A stretch of 64,000 bases of DNA from Bursaphelenchus xylophilus (GCA_904066235.2 CAJFCV020000005.1:10907501-10971500), one strand, 5' to 3'; positions 34,205 to 45,700 are shown, numbered from the stretch's first letter. Made by a program: numbers and translations. The notes: generated from the letters alone by a model not told the origin.

Positions 34205-34733
34205 AAAAATAGAAAAAATATTGTACTTGATCATTCGATTGTTAATGTTTGTTTTTTTGAAGTTTAACGATAAATAAATATTCTTAATGTATTCAAATTG
34301 ATATTTTTTGATAGTAAAATAAAGAATAAAGATATTGGGATAAGAAAATTCAGTTTGACAAGTTTTTGGTGATTATATTACACTTGGTTCAGAAATGTCA
34401 TGAACTTTTTGAAATGCCTATAGCTGATTGCCAAGTTGATTTACAATGGTAAAAACAGGTCCTACTTTTACTTGAGGGCTTGTTTGAAATTCCAAAAATC
34501 GTATGGCAGAAAAAAATTTCAAATCCAAAGCGTGCGATTGCGCAAGAGAATAGGCCTAAAATTTCTGCGCAAGCGCCTGTTTCTGCGCAATAATTGGGCG
34601 GGGCACGTGGACAGAAAATCCCGGAAGCGCCGAAACTCAGCGCCTATAGGCTTATTCATTGATGTCGCAGCCTACTGTGCGGTGATTTTTCAATTTTGCT
34701 CTTGATTTTCACTGATTTTTCATTAAAATCATC

Positions 34734-35669
34734 ATGTATAATGTTCCATGCCCCGTTTATGCTTATGTCCCTGCCTTTTATGACCCTTCCATGGTCCTAG
34801 ATGCCTCTTCGGGGTATCAAGGACCAGTCCCAATTGTTTTGCCTCAGGCAAATTTGGTCGCGGGGGCTGGTTTGGCCTCAAATTTGATTTTAGGCGAAAT
34901 TGGACGGGTCCAAAGTGGCAGGATCCAGAAGAAGGAGAAGAAGTTCGCCCGAACCAAGTGGTCGGCGGCCCAGGAGAAGACGCTGGCCGAGGCGTTCGCG
35001 GAGAGTCAAGACATTGGCTCGCGAATGTCGGAGCTGGTGGATTTAACTGGGCTGCCGGAGAAGACCATCAAGGTCTACTTCGCCAACCACAGGGCGCGAT
35101 GTAAGAAGAGCCAGAAGGAGGAGAAGCCACGCAAGCCGGGACGCCCACGTAAATTGACGGAGGTAAGTGAGGGTTACGGGAGTTTAGAGGGCTCCCCCGA
35201 CTTTGCAGGTGGCTTGGAGCAAGTGCAGTATATGAACCATGGATATTCAGGTCAAAACTTGAACATCCATGGTTCATATAATGCACCTGTTCAAAACCAG
35301 GCTCAATTTGCCTCGGGCAATAATTATTGCCCACCACAAAGTGGTTACAGTAATCCGGTGGGATTTGCAGAGTACAGTAACCCATCAGCGAATTATTATC
35401 CGCAGATGGCCTACTGTACTCCACAAATCCCACAGGAGTACTGTAACAATTTTGTGAGTGGAGATAATATGCCCCCGGGGCAAATTGAGCAAAGTCCGAG
35501 TTGGGAGGCTCCTTTGGAGCAGTCGAACGAGGACTTCCTGCAAAATGCCATGCAAATTGCTGGCATTGAATCGGCGGAGGAGACGCAAACTGCGCCCAAG
35601 AGTTCGGAGGCGCAAACTGCGCCCGAGGACAATTGGGACGAGGTTTTAGAGGGGTTTGAAAATTATTGA
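34734..35669 (+). CDS. Divergent homeodomain protein, copy 3
   Basis: 311 aa, open throughout. The homeodomain is nearly unchanged (S104L after helix 2). The short palindrome here is the longest of the four: TATGAACCATGGATATTC is mirrored beyond the loop as GAACATCCATGGTTCATA. The possible 46-nt intron boundaries are kept. Upstream GC-box/E-box kept. Confidence 0.83.
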   Translation: MYNVPCPVYAYVPAFYDPSMVLDASSGYQGPVPIVLPQANLVAGAGLASNLILGEIGRVQSGRIQKKEKKFARTKWSAAQEKTLAEAFAESQDIGSRMSELVDLTGLPEKTIKVYFANHRARCKKSQKEEKPRKPGRPRKLTEVSEGYGSLEGSPDFAGGLEQVQYMNHGYSGQNLNIHGSYNAPVQNQAQFASGNNYCPPQSGYSNPVGFAEYSNPSANYYPQMAYCTPQIPQEYCNNFVSGDNMPPGQIEQSPSWEAPLEQSNEDFLQNAMQIAGIESAEETQTAPKSSEAQTAPEDNWDEVLEGFENY

Positions 35670-36773
35670 ATGTGACTTTTAGTAATTTTTTTTTATAAAA
35701 AAATATAAAATACAAAAAAAAATTTTTTAATTATTTTTAATTATTTTTTAATTTACAAAAAAAAAGATAAAAAATACAAAAAATATTGTTTTTAATTTAC
35801 AAAAAAAAATAAAAAAAAAACCAAAAAAAAAAATACTTTTTTATTCAATTATTTTAATCAACATAAAAAATAGAAAATCAAAAAAAAATTTTAATTTTTA
35901 ATTTTTTTTATTTTTCCATTTTGTCTTATAATCTCTTATTTTTTATAATTTTTTCTATGTTCATCGTCTCTCTTCCCTCTTCAGTCTACACTGAACGCCG
36001 GGTTTCAGTGTGTTTTTGCGGGTTTGCTCCTTTCCCCGCCTCCGGGCGAAAAAGGAATTTCCTCTTCGAAGATCGACCGCCTTGCCGTGGCGAAGAGGCT
36101 TTTAATACCAAGAGTCGATCAAAACTTTTCAAAAAAGAATAATATCCTTGACAAAAAACACCTCAATTTTAAGAAATTTTGCCGAGATATTCAACGATCT
36201 TTTCTGGCCGAGAGAATTTGCAAAATGCGGAGAATCAGAGAGAAAAACACTTTTTGGCCATATCTCGGCCAATTTTGCGGGGAAAAAATTAATTTTTTGT
36301 GGAAATATTACACTCCACAGTAGAAATAGACATGCAAATTTTCATGGCAAAATTCACAAAAAAATGTCAAATTTTGACCAACTTTCGGCCTAAAAATCTC
36401 AGTCATTTCTGCATAACGCGATCTAAAAATCTCGCATATTTCATAGAAAAAATTTTTCTAAATCTGTGTCAAGTTTCATCATAATCTGAGTGTCGTAATT
36501 TGAGCATTTTCTATCGCAACTTTAACCCAAAAATGATGACTAAAATTAGTGAGAAGGGGCTAAAATTACTATTCTCAATTTCCTAATCCCACCTCATTTT
36601 CTACGTCAAAAAGTTTAAAAATATTCCCACCTGCCCTCCACCATTTATTTCGCTTATTTCAAAGTGTAAACTTGCGTCACGACAATGGGGGCACGAACTC
36701 TTTTTTCCGCACGAAGTCACGAAATTTCGGCCTCGATCGGAGCCCATAATTATCGCCGAGGCCTGCGGGCAGC

Positions 36774-36819
36774 ATGGTGGAGCGGCATTCTTGGCTGGAG
36801 GAGTATCGATTAATGCGAG
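36774..36819 (+). pseudogene. Duplicated first exon of the 107-aa gene (unit 3)
   Basis: Same 46-nt exon with donor GTAGGG as at 40778 and 32278. No downstream exon is present in this unit. Confidence 0.7.
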
Positions 36820-36976
36820 GTAGGGCTACTTTTAACTATAGACAAGCATGGTTGTACATGGTGTTTGAGTGCTTGCTGCGGGGTTGGCGACCGAAATGTA
36901 TCGGACGTTTGCCGAGACCGCCGCGAAAGATGACGAGTGTTCGGAGGAGAATGGTAGGGAGATTTGGTTGCTGTAT

Positions 36977-37022
36977 CAGTCTGTCGGGAAAATAATGGCG
37001 GTTCGCCATTATTTTCCCGTCT
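36977..37022. repeat. Unit 3/4 junction hairpin
   Basis: Same inverted copy of the element end as the other two junctions, with one loop change (GGTTC instead of GGCTC). Confidence 0.78.
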
Positions 37023-37157
37023 GCGGAGATTTTGGAGAGAGTTGAGGCGATTGTATAGGAGAAATTGAACATTTTTTGACCAATTTATATTAGTTTATAT
37101 TACTTTAGGTCAAAATTTTTGATTTTTTGGTATAAAGTAATGGTGTTGAGCTTCCAG

Positions 37158-38384
37158 TCGAACCCATACTCATCCCTCTACGCGATACACTCCATTCAAC
37201 CTCAGGAACCACCAGAACCACCCGTAGAACCAACCCCGTCGACATCGGAAGGCCTAGTATAATATGACGAATCTCCGACGAAGCCTCAATGTTATGAGAC
37301 CGATCCCACCGAGATTCACAATTATAACACATGGCATCAGAACTTTTATCAGCGACCCACCCCTTTTTATCCCGGACCACCGTTGGTCCCAATACAGCCG
37401 GAGAAAGAAGTGGTGGAGCAGATTAAAATTTCGCGTCCCGACATTTCGGGTCAGGGACAACTCGGGTCAACGACATTTCGGGTCAACGATGCCGTTTAAT
37501 ATTTTCGCTTCGGGACTTGGAAAAAAGTATTTTTTGGTGAGTTTGAACAAATTTTTTAAATGTTCTCGCTTCGGGACGTGGGAAAAGGATTTTTTTGTTC
37601 TGAATGTTACAATTTATTTTTTCATAAGGTACGAATGTTATTTCTTTAATTTTTTAGATAAATAGTTATTTTAGAGGTAATTGAGGTTTATTTTAAAATT
37701 TTTTTGGGAAAATGGTGTTTATAAGCGACGAACAAATAAAAAAATCGTTATGTGCATACAATCATTACGACTATATTCTTACTCCACTCTTTGGCACTGT
37801 CTGCGTTTAAATCCCGTGCTCCCAGTTAAAAACATGGGCAATGGATACGATTTTCTTATTTGCTCGTCGCTTATACACTATTTCCCTGAAAAATTAAAAA
37901 ATAAACCTCAATTCTTCAAAAAATTCTTTTTCCCCTGTCCCGAAGCGAAAACATTTTAAAATTTTGTTCAAACTCTCAAAAAATTCAAGGAGAAGAGAGC
38001 AGATGATCGAGCAGAAAGTAGAGGGTCTAGGGAGAGTGTGGAAAGCGATAGGAGCCGAGGAAGTTCGAGAAGAAGGAGTAGATCAAGGTCAAGAAGAAGA
38101 AGGTCTAGAAGCCCGGAGAGACGAAGAAGATCCAGAAGCTCTTCAAGATCGAGAAGGGAGCGAAGTTCGAGCAGAAGTCCGAAAAGACGAAGGAGAAGGT
38201 CGAGAAGTCGGAGTTCAAGCTACAGAAGAAGATCACCAAGTCCAAGGTGGGTAGAATAAGATTTTTTTGGATCTTTTTGCTATAAAAAAGCTAAAATACG
38301 AATTGAATTTGATTTATTTTTATTTATTTTACTTCCAGACATCGCTCCCATCGACGCCGCTACAGGTCCAGGTCCAGAAGTTGA
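37158..38384 (+). pseudogene. swp-1 3' half, copy 4, nonsense and internally replaced
   Basis: The exon-5 equivalent starts at 37158 and carries an in-frame TAA at 37260-37262, where the other copies have TCA. From 37427 to 37986 unrelated sequence replaces the end of exon 5, the intron and most of exon 6. Reading resumes inside the RS-coding part up to 38246, and the last exon is 38339-38384. Clearly dead as a SWAP protein. Confidence 0.9.
37427..37986. mobile_element. Insertion with inverted repeats replacing swp-1 copy 4 middle
   Basis: About 560 bp. 37540-37590 (GAGTTTGAACAAATTTTTTA, then TTCTCGCTTCGGGACGTGGG) is mirrored at 37925-37975. CGCTTCGGGAC also recurs near 37507. These paired ends mark a transposon-like unit. 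The loss of swp-1 sequence at the same point means insertion was accompanied or followed by deletion. Confidence 0.7.
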
Positions 38385-38915
38385 AAAAATATTGTACTTG
38401 ATCATTCGATTGTTAATGTTTGGTTTTTTGAATTTTAACGATAAATAAATAATCTTAATGTATTCAAATTTATGTTTTTTGATAGTAAAGTAAAGAATAA
38501 TGAAATTGAGAATAGAAAATTTAGAAAAGGTAAGGAAATTTGACAAGTTTTTGGTGATTATATTACACTTGGTTCAGAAATGTCATGAACTTTTTGAAAT
38601 GCCTATAACTGATTGCCAAGTTGTTTTACAATGGTAAAAACAGGTCCTACTTTTACTTGAGGGCTTGTTTGAAATTCCAAAAATCGTATGGCAGAAAAAA
38701 ATTTCAAATCCAAAGCGTGCGATTGCGCAAGAGAATAGGCCTAAAATTTCTGCGCAACGCCTGTTTCTGCGCAATAATTGGGCGGGGCACGTGGACAGAA
38801 AATTGCGGAAGGGCCGAAACTCAGCGCCTATAGGCTTATTCATTGATTTCGCAGCCTACTGTGAGGTGATTTTTCAAATTTGCTCTTGATTTTCTTGATT
38901 TTTCATTAAATCATC

Positions 38916-39851
38916 ATGTATAATGTCCCATGCCCCGTTTACGCCTATGTCCCTGCCTTTTATGACCCTTCCATGATCCAACATGCCTCTTCGGGGTATC
39001 AAGGACCAGTCCCAATTGCTTTGCCTCAGGCAAATTTGGTCGCGGAGGCTGGTTTTGCCTCAAATTTGATTTTAGGCGGGATTGGACGGGTCCAAAGTGG
39101 CAGGATCCAGAAGAAGGAGAAGAAGTTCGCCCGAACCAAGTGGTCGGCGGCCCAGGAGAAGACGCTGGCCGAGGCGTTCGCGGAGAGTCAAGACATTGGC
39201 TCGCGAATGTCGGAGCTGGTCGACTCAACGGGGCTGCCGGAGAAGACCATCAAGGTCTACTTCGCCAACCACCGGGCGCGATGTAAGAAGAGCCAGAAGG
39301 AGGAGAAGCCACGCAAGCCGGGACGCCCACGTAAGTTGACGGAGGTAAGTGAGGGATACGGGAGTTTAGAGGGCTCCCCCGACTTTGCAAGTGGCTTGGA
39401 GCAAGTGCAATATATGAACCATGGATATTCAGGTCAAAACTTGAATATCCATGCTCCATATATTGCACCTGCTCAAAACCAGGCTCAATTTGCCTCGGGC
39501 AATAATTATTGCCCACCACAAAATGGTTACAGTAATCCGGTGGGATTTGCAGAGTACAGTAACCCATCAGCGAATTATTATCCGCAGATGACCTACTGTA
39601 CTCCACAAATCCCACAGGAGTACTGCCACAATTTTGTGTCTGGAGATAATATGCCCTCGGGGCAAATTGAGCAAAGTCCGAGTTCGGAGGCTCCATTGGA
39701 GCAGTCGAACGAGGACTTCCTGCAAAATGCCATGCAAATTGCTGGCATTGAAGCGGCGGAGGAGACGCAAACTGCGCCGGAGAGTTCGGAGGCGCAAACT
39801 GCGCCCGAGGACAATTGGGACGAGGTTTTAGAGGGGTTTGAAAATTATTGA
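38916..39851 (+). CDS. Divergent homeodomain protein, copy 4
   Basis: 311 aa, open throughout, homeodomain as in copy 1. The putative 46-nt intron acceptor differs: TTTGCAAGTGG instead of TTTGCAGGTGG. The Q/N/Y-rich quasi-palindrome is kept and the antisense frame is open for 148 codons. Adjacent to the original right flank of the array. Confidence 0.83.
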   Translation: MYNVPCPVYAYVPAFYDPSMIQHASSGYQGPVPIALPQANLVAEAGFASNLILGGIGRVQSGRIQKKEKKFARTKWSAAQEKTLAEAFAESQDIGSRMSELVDSTGLPEKTIKVYFANHRARCKKSQKEEKPRKPGRPRKLTEVSEGYGSLEGSPDFASGLEQVQYMNHGYSGQNLNIHAPYIAPAQNQAQFASGNNYCPPQNGYSNPVGFAEYSNPSANYYPQMTYCTPQIPQEYCHNFVSGDNMPSGQIEQSPSSEAPLEQSNEDFLQNAMQIAGIEAAEETQTAPESSEAQTAPEDNWDEVLEGFENY

Positions 39852-40777
39852 ACGTGACTTTTAGTAATTTTTTTATTATAAGAAAATATAAAATACAAAA
39901 AAAAATTTTTTGTTTTTAATTTACAAAAAAAAATAAAAAATCCAAAAAAAAAATACTTTTTTTATTTAATTATTTTAATCAATATAAAAAATAAAAAATC
40001 CAAAAAAAATTTTTAATTTTTTAATTTAATTATCTTTTATTTTTCCATTTTGTCTTATTTTCCCTTATTTTTCATTATTTTTTCTCTATTTATCGTCTGT
40101 CTTCCCTCTTCAGTCTACACTGAACGCCGGGTTTCAGTGTGTTTTTGCGGGTTTATTCCTTTCCCCGCCTTCGGGCGAAAAAGGAATTTCCTCTTCGAAG
40201 ATCGACCGCCTTGCCGTGGCGAAGAGGCTTTTCATACCAAGAGTCGATCAAAACTTTTCAAAAAAATAATAATAATTTTGGCAAAAGCACCTCAATTTTT
40301 GGAAATTTCAGCGAGATGTTCAACAATCTTTTCTGGCCGAGAGAGTGTGCAAAATGCGGAGAATCAGAGAGAAAAACATTTTTTGGCCATATCTCGGCCA
40401 ATTTTGTGGGGAAAAATATAATTTTTTGTGGGAATATTACACTCTACAGTAGAAATAGACATGCAAATTTTCATGGCAAAATTCACAAAAAATGTCAAAT
40501 TTTGACAAACTTTCGGCCTAAAAATCTCAGTTGTCTCTGCATAACGCGATCTAAAAATCTCGCATATTTCATAGAAAAAATTTTTCTAAATTTGCGCCAA
40601 GTTTCATCAAAATATAAGTGTCGCATGTTTCCACCTGCCCTCCACTATTTATTCCGCTTATTTCAAAGTGTAAACTTGCGTCACGACAATGGGGCACGAA
40701 CTCTTTTTTTCCGCACAAAGTCACGAAATTTCGGCCTCGATCGGAGCCCATAATTATCGCCGAGGCCTGCGGGCAGC

Positions 40778-41654
40778 ATGGTGGAGCGGCATTCTTGGCT
40801 GGAGGAGTATCGATTAGTGCGAGGTAGGGCTACTTTTAACTAGACAAGCATGGTTGTACATGGTGTTTGAGTGCTTGCTGCGGGGTTGGCGACCGAAATG
40901 TATCGGACGTTTGCCGAGACCGCCGCGAAAGATGACGAGTGTTCGGAGGAGAATGGTAGGGAGGGAGATTTGGTTGCTGTATCAGTCTGTCGGGAAAATA
41001 GTGGCGGCTCGTAGCAGCAAAATGCTTTGCCTCATCGAAAAAAGGGTGTTGTCAGGCGCCAAATTCCCAGCTACGGGAAGCCGTTGCAAAGCGATGATGT
41101 GAGATTCTAAGGCATGGGAAATCCACATTATTTTCCCGACAATTGATACAAGCCGTTGCAGAAAGCGTAGACTTTTTTAGGGCTTTTTTCGGCATAGTGA
41201 AAGTTGCCTGCTTTCCGATTCTTTTCGAAAGATTTTGCGGTTTTTGATGCGAAATTGTGCTCACTATTTTCCCGACAGACTGATATATGTAGTGTCGGCT
41301 CAAAAATAGCCACCAAATTTGCAAAAAATTTGAAAAAAAATCGAAAAATCCCCCTTTTACCAGCTCTTTTTTCCAGCCGCCCCAATAGTTCCGCCCGAGG
41401 TGGAGACCAACCGGCGCGTGACGCCCCTCCTCCGCATCGACCACATGGTGAGTACGGCGTGTGAGACGTCGAACGTGAGCCATCGAATGCTCTATTTGCA
41501 CGACGCGCGCCGTCATCTCGACCATCATATGGCGGTGACGAAGCGGAACGCCGAGAATACGCCGATGATCCGGTCGATCGAGGAGAAGTTGAGTCGAGCG
41601 ATGGCCGAGACCATCGCGATGGAGCAGAGCGCCGCCGAGAACTTGATGAATTGA
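40778..41654 (+). CDS. Small two-exon gene, 107-aa protein of unknown function
   Basis: Exon 1 is 40778-40823 (ATGGTGGAGCGG..., donor GTAGGG); exon 2 is 41377-41654 (acceptor TTTTTTCCAG). 46 + 278 nt give exactly 108 codons with stop. The protein starts MVERHSWLEEYRL, continues APIVPPEVETNRRVTPLLRI, and ends in a charged, probably helical stretch (RRHLDHHMAVTKRN, IRSIEEKLSRAMAETIAMEQ). No signal peptide or membrane segment. I do not recognise it. The intron holds fragments of a CAGTCTGTCGGG element (40983-41283), and exon 1 was duplicated with the array. Exon 2 is the better supported part. Confidence 0.65.
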
Positions 41655-41684
41655 GATTTTTTTCAGCTTTTTAACATAGATTTT

Positions 41685-42620
41685 TGATATCAAATTAATT
41701 TTTTTTTTATTTTTTTTGCTTCGCCATAAATGAAAAGCGTTTTCCAAAAATTGCTCCCATTGGTAAATCATCCATAATATACACAAAAATTGCCAAATAT
41801 TTACTCGCTGTAATCAGGGCAGCGATCAGATTTTTGATTTTTTTTTATTTTTTTGCTTCGCCATAAATGAAAAGCGTTTTCCAAAAATTGCTCCCCATTG
41901 TTAAATCACAAAAAAAATTGCCAAATATTTACTCGCTGTAATCATGGGCAGCGATCAGATTTTTGAATTTACAAGGGAAGCGCTCGGCGGAGACTTGGCG
42001 ATGCCTTATTTACTGTATAACCTAACAGGGTAAGCACTCCACGCTCAGATTTTTTTGAGATTTTGCACACACGTCGGGTATGGACTAAATATCAATTCCT
42101 GAAAGTTTTAGCTCGCGCTTTGCGGGCGCCGCCGAGATATCGAACGATTTTTGCCGCCGAGAGAGCACACTAAACGTGGAGAGCGGCCAAATAGAAAAAC
42201 AATTTTTGGCCATAACTTCGCTAGTTTTGCGCCGAAAAAATTGATTTTTTGTGGAAACATTATCCTTTACGGTAGAAATAGGCATGAAACTTTTCGTCCC
42301 GAAATTCGGCAAAAAGTCGTAAATTTTCGCCGACTTTCGATCTAAAAATCTCGGTTGTTTCTGCAAAGCGCGAGCTTGGATTCTCGCATATATCTTGTTA
42401 GAAAAAATTATTCTAAATTTGTGCCAAGTTTCATCAAAATCTGAGCGTCGCACTTGGGGTACTTCCCCTGTTAATTTTTTTTTTATTTTTTCCTCTCCAT
42501 AAATGAAAAGCGTTTTTCAAAAATTGCTTCCCATTGCTAAACCATCCATAATAATGATAAAATACATAATAATTTTGCCAAATATTTACTCGCTGTAATC
42601 AGGGCGTAAAAAATCGTTAT
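41685..42620. repeat. Threefold direct repeat in the convergent 3' region
   Basis: A block of about 130 bp with CCATAAATGAAAAGCGTTTT and GCCAAATATTTACTCGCTGT occurs near 41715, 41865 and 42495. The last copy is separated by a transposon-like insertion at 42026-42470. It lies between the convergent ends of the 107-aa gene and SPT6, so it is 3' UTR or intergenic. Confidence 0.7.
42026..42470. mobile_element. CAGGGG-ended element, third complete copy
   Basis: Left end CAGGGTAAGCACTCCACGCT, right end ACTTGGGGTACTTCCCCTG. Flanked by TAA on the left and TTA on the right. The DNA left of the insertion (GAAGCGCTCGGCGGAGACTT) equals that left of the 7436 copy, so element plus flank were copied together. 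Confidence 0.75.
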
Positions 42621-42750
42621 CTACAAAACACGGCGTAAGAGAACATTAATGATGAGATGGGTCAACAAAAAAAAATATTTCTGACAGCAACAAAAAAAAA
42701 TAAATAATAGGGTCTTCTAGGGGATTCCTCTTCTTTTTCAACTCTTTTTT

Positions 42751-45700
42751 TCAACGTCTCGGCATCTCTCTGTAGTGCTGTTTGAACCAGTTGATCATTG
42801 ATTCCAGGGTGGGGAAGGTGCGTTGTCGGAAGCGCACGCCCTCCGGCGTCACCGTAAAGTATTCGTGGAGGGGTTTTCGGAGTTGGTAGGAGATCACAAA
42901 CTTCCCGGGGAACTCTCTGGACACCGTGAAGACGTAGGGGATTCGGGCCGGCGCCTGTTCTCGTTGGGCTTTGATGTTGGCTTCGATTTCTTCCTTGTGG
43001 TCCTCGAAGATCCAGCCTTCCAGCGAGTACTTGTGGCCCAGCACCTCTCTCGCGTATTCGGCCATGGGTGTGACGAAACGGGCGAGGATTTCGTCCAAGT
43101 CTTCGTATGACTAAAATCATCCATATTACTTTAGGTAAACTGCAAACAATCTCAAAAAATATTGAAATTACGGCATTTTTCGACTCAAAAAATCTGCTCA
43201 AACAATTTCTAAATCTTTTTGGGTAAGGAAAAATAAATTTTCCACAGTAATCTTACACTAGACAGCTCACAAAAATTTTATCAAAATTCCGCAATTTTTT
43301 AACTAAAAAATCTCGATTTGCCTCAAAATTTCGGCCTAAAAATCTCAAACATGTCTTATCAGTCTGTCGGGAAAATAATGAGCACTCTGTCGCTGATTGC
43401 GTCGCTGGAATGCAATGCAATTTTTTTGCCGCACAATTCACTTTCTCGGCAGCAGTTTCGATGCGACACACATCAACCACAAACAGAATGCCAAGATTTT
43501 TGGCATTCGGTTTTTTAAGGGTCTCTAATGTTTTAGCTTACTGTGCAGTGGGTAATGAACAAAATAACATGAACCTGCGATTAAAACATTGCCAAGGACC
43601 CATATTTTTTAAATTAATGGATTTTGGCGTTCTTCGGCCACCAGGTTAGCGACAAACTGCCGGAGAAAATCGAATTTTTGCAAACTTTGCGGCTGAATAA
43701 CTTGTCTGAAACGATTGAAACACGGAAAGTGATTGCAACGATCTTCAGAATATTGTATTCTAAGGTAGTATGCGAAGTTTGAAGCAAATCGGACAGATAA
43801 TAAAAAAGTAAGCTTAACTATATTATCTCATAACATCCTGTTAAGGGAGATTAACTGCAAAAATTTTAACTCTTAGGTCGAAAAAAAGTTTTACCTTATA
43901 GTAGCATACCTGATCTTATACCAAAAATAATGAAAGTTTATGACTGAAGTCAAAGTTTTAAAATTATCTATGTAAATTGAGATGGCTTTCTAAGGCTATA
44001 CTGAGCTTTTGGAGTTGGTTTCAACTTCGCTGCGCCAATTTCAAAAATGGCCAATATCACCTAAAACAAGGTTCTTAGAACAGCTTCTAAACTGGTGCGG
44101 ATGCCGCTAATTATGCTCTTATTGTCTTTTTAGATCATAATGGACCTAGCTGAGCCAAAATTTACCGATTTTTAAAATATTATTTTAGTCACCTAAATAT
44201 CACTTTTTTTGGAATTTTGAGTGAGTAAGCTAGTATATGACACAGGGTTGCTTATTGTTCTCTAAAAATACTCTAATTATGCTCATAGAAAAAAGAATTT
44301 AGGCAATTGCTTCGTTACGAAACGATTTAGTGGCAAAAGATGTCTAAAATAAGGTTTTCAAATCTACTACTACTACTATTTTTTGGTCAGTCCGACTCGT
44401 TTCCAATTTTTAATTTGAGCTACCCTTGGGCACCCTAACAAAGTTATGCAAACAGTTTTCCCGATTTGAAACTCTTTTTTTTTGTGGTTGATGTGCGACA
44501 CAGTGCTCATTATTTTCCCGACAGACTGATAGGACATGTTTGAGATTTTTAGATCGAAATTTTGAGGCAAATCGAGATTTTTTAGCTAAAAAAATCCGGA
44601 TTTTTGATAAAACTTTTTGAGCTGTCTACTATAAAATTACAGTGGAAAATTTATTTTTCTTTCCCAAAAAGTTTAGAAATTGTTCGCTGAGATTTTTTGA
44701 GTCCAAAAATGCCAAAATTCCAACACTTTTTGAGATTTTTTAAGGGCAATTTTTAGCTGGTTATCTTTTCCTATGACAATTCGCTAAAAAATTCCAAAAC
44801 TTCGACAAATTTTTTAGCCAAAGAATAAAAATTCTCCAATTTCTTTTTCCGCCAAATTTCCTCCACTTTCAACTCAAACCTCTCCAATTCCCACCTCTTT
44901 ATCAATTTTCAGTTCCTTCCCCAAGTTAAAGTAATGTTTCTTCTTGCTTTCGGCGATATTCACGTGTTGATACACGCCTTCGGCCACTTTCCAGGTCACC
45001 GTTAAATGGTTCATGCTTTTCGATGAGGGTCGGATGATGGCTTCGCCTTGGTTCATGGTCCTCAGCATTCGCTCCGCATCAGCATGGGTGACATTGTGGA
45101 AGGCCTGATGGGAGATGACCCGCTTCACAAATCGGGTCTTGAACGTGTTCATTGTCTTGCGCATGTCCAATTTTCGGTTGTCCTGTTCGCACCTGGGCGT
45201 ATCAAAGTACTTGTCCAGCTGCGGTTGGCCCGACTTCAAGTCCGATCCCTTGCAGCTGAGGTTGCAGGAAAAGTTGTTCTCGTTGAACTGGAGGATTTTG
45301 CAGATGATCGGCATCTGTTGTTTGAAGACGTCGTTCAAGTCGCGGATCGAGTCCGGGTCGTCGGAGCAGTCTTTTCGGCGGATGAAGCCGTTCACTCCCT
45401 CGTCCAGGATCACCCTCACGCCCACCTGATTCCTCGAGTCGTTCTCGTCCATTGGGCCGCGGTCAGGGTCCGATTTCTTCATCTGGACTCGTTGGACGCG
45501 GCCGGTGATCAACTTGCCTACAATCATTAAGATTGGGGAGATTTATGGGAGAATTGGAGGATTTAGGGGATGTATAGAGAGTTGGAGTTTGATTGGGAGG
45601 GGTTGAGCAGGAATTTGAGATAAATTTAAATTACTTTACAAGGAAAGTGTATACTTCTATGGGGTATGGAGTTACAGGTCGAGACATAAATCAAAAAAAT

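Larger units (their letters stand above)
23103..41011. repeat. Four-copy tandem segmental array (swp-1 tail + homeobox cassette)
   Basis: Units start at about 23103, 27427, 32521 and 37020; the last ends near 41011. Unit lengths are roughly 4.3, 5.1, 4.5 and 4.0 kb. Each holds swp-1 exons 5-7, an E-box/GC-box upstream region, the 311-codon homeobox frame, an A/T-homopolymer-rich stretch, a conserved ACACTGAACGCCGGGTTTCA block and a worn transposon fragment. Units 2-4 also carry exon 1 of the 107-aa gene. Size differences come from a foldback insertion in unit 2, a deletion near 27310 in unit 1, and an insertion/replacement in unit 4. Left edge: swp-1 intron 4. Right edge: a CAGTCTGTCGGG element. 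Confidence 0.92.
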
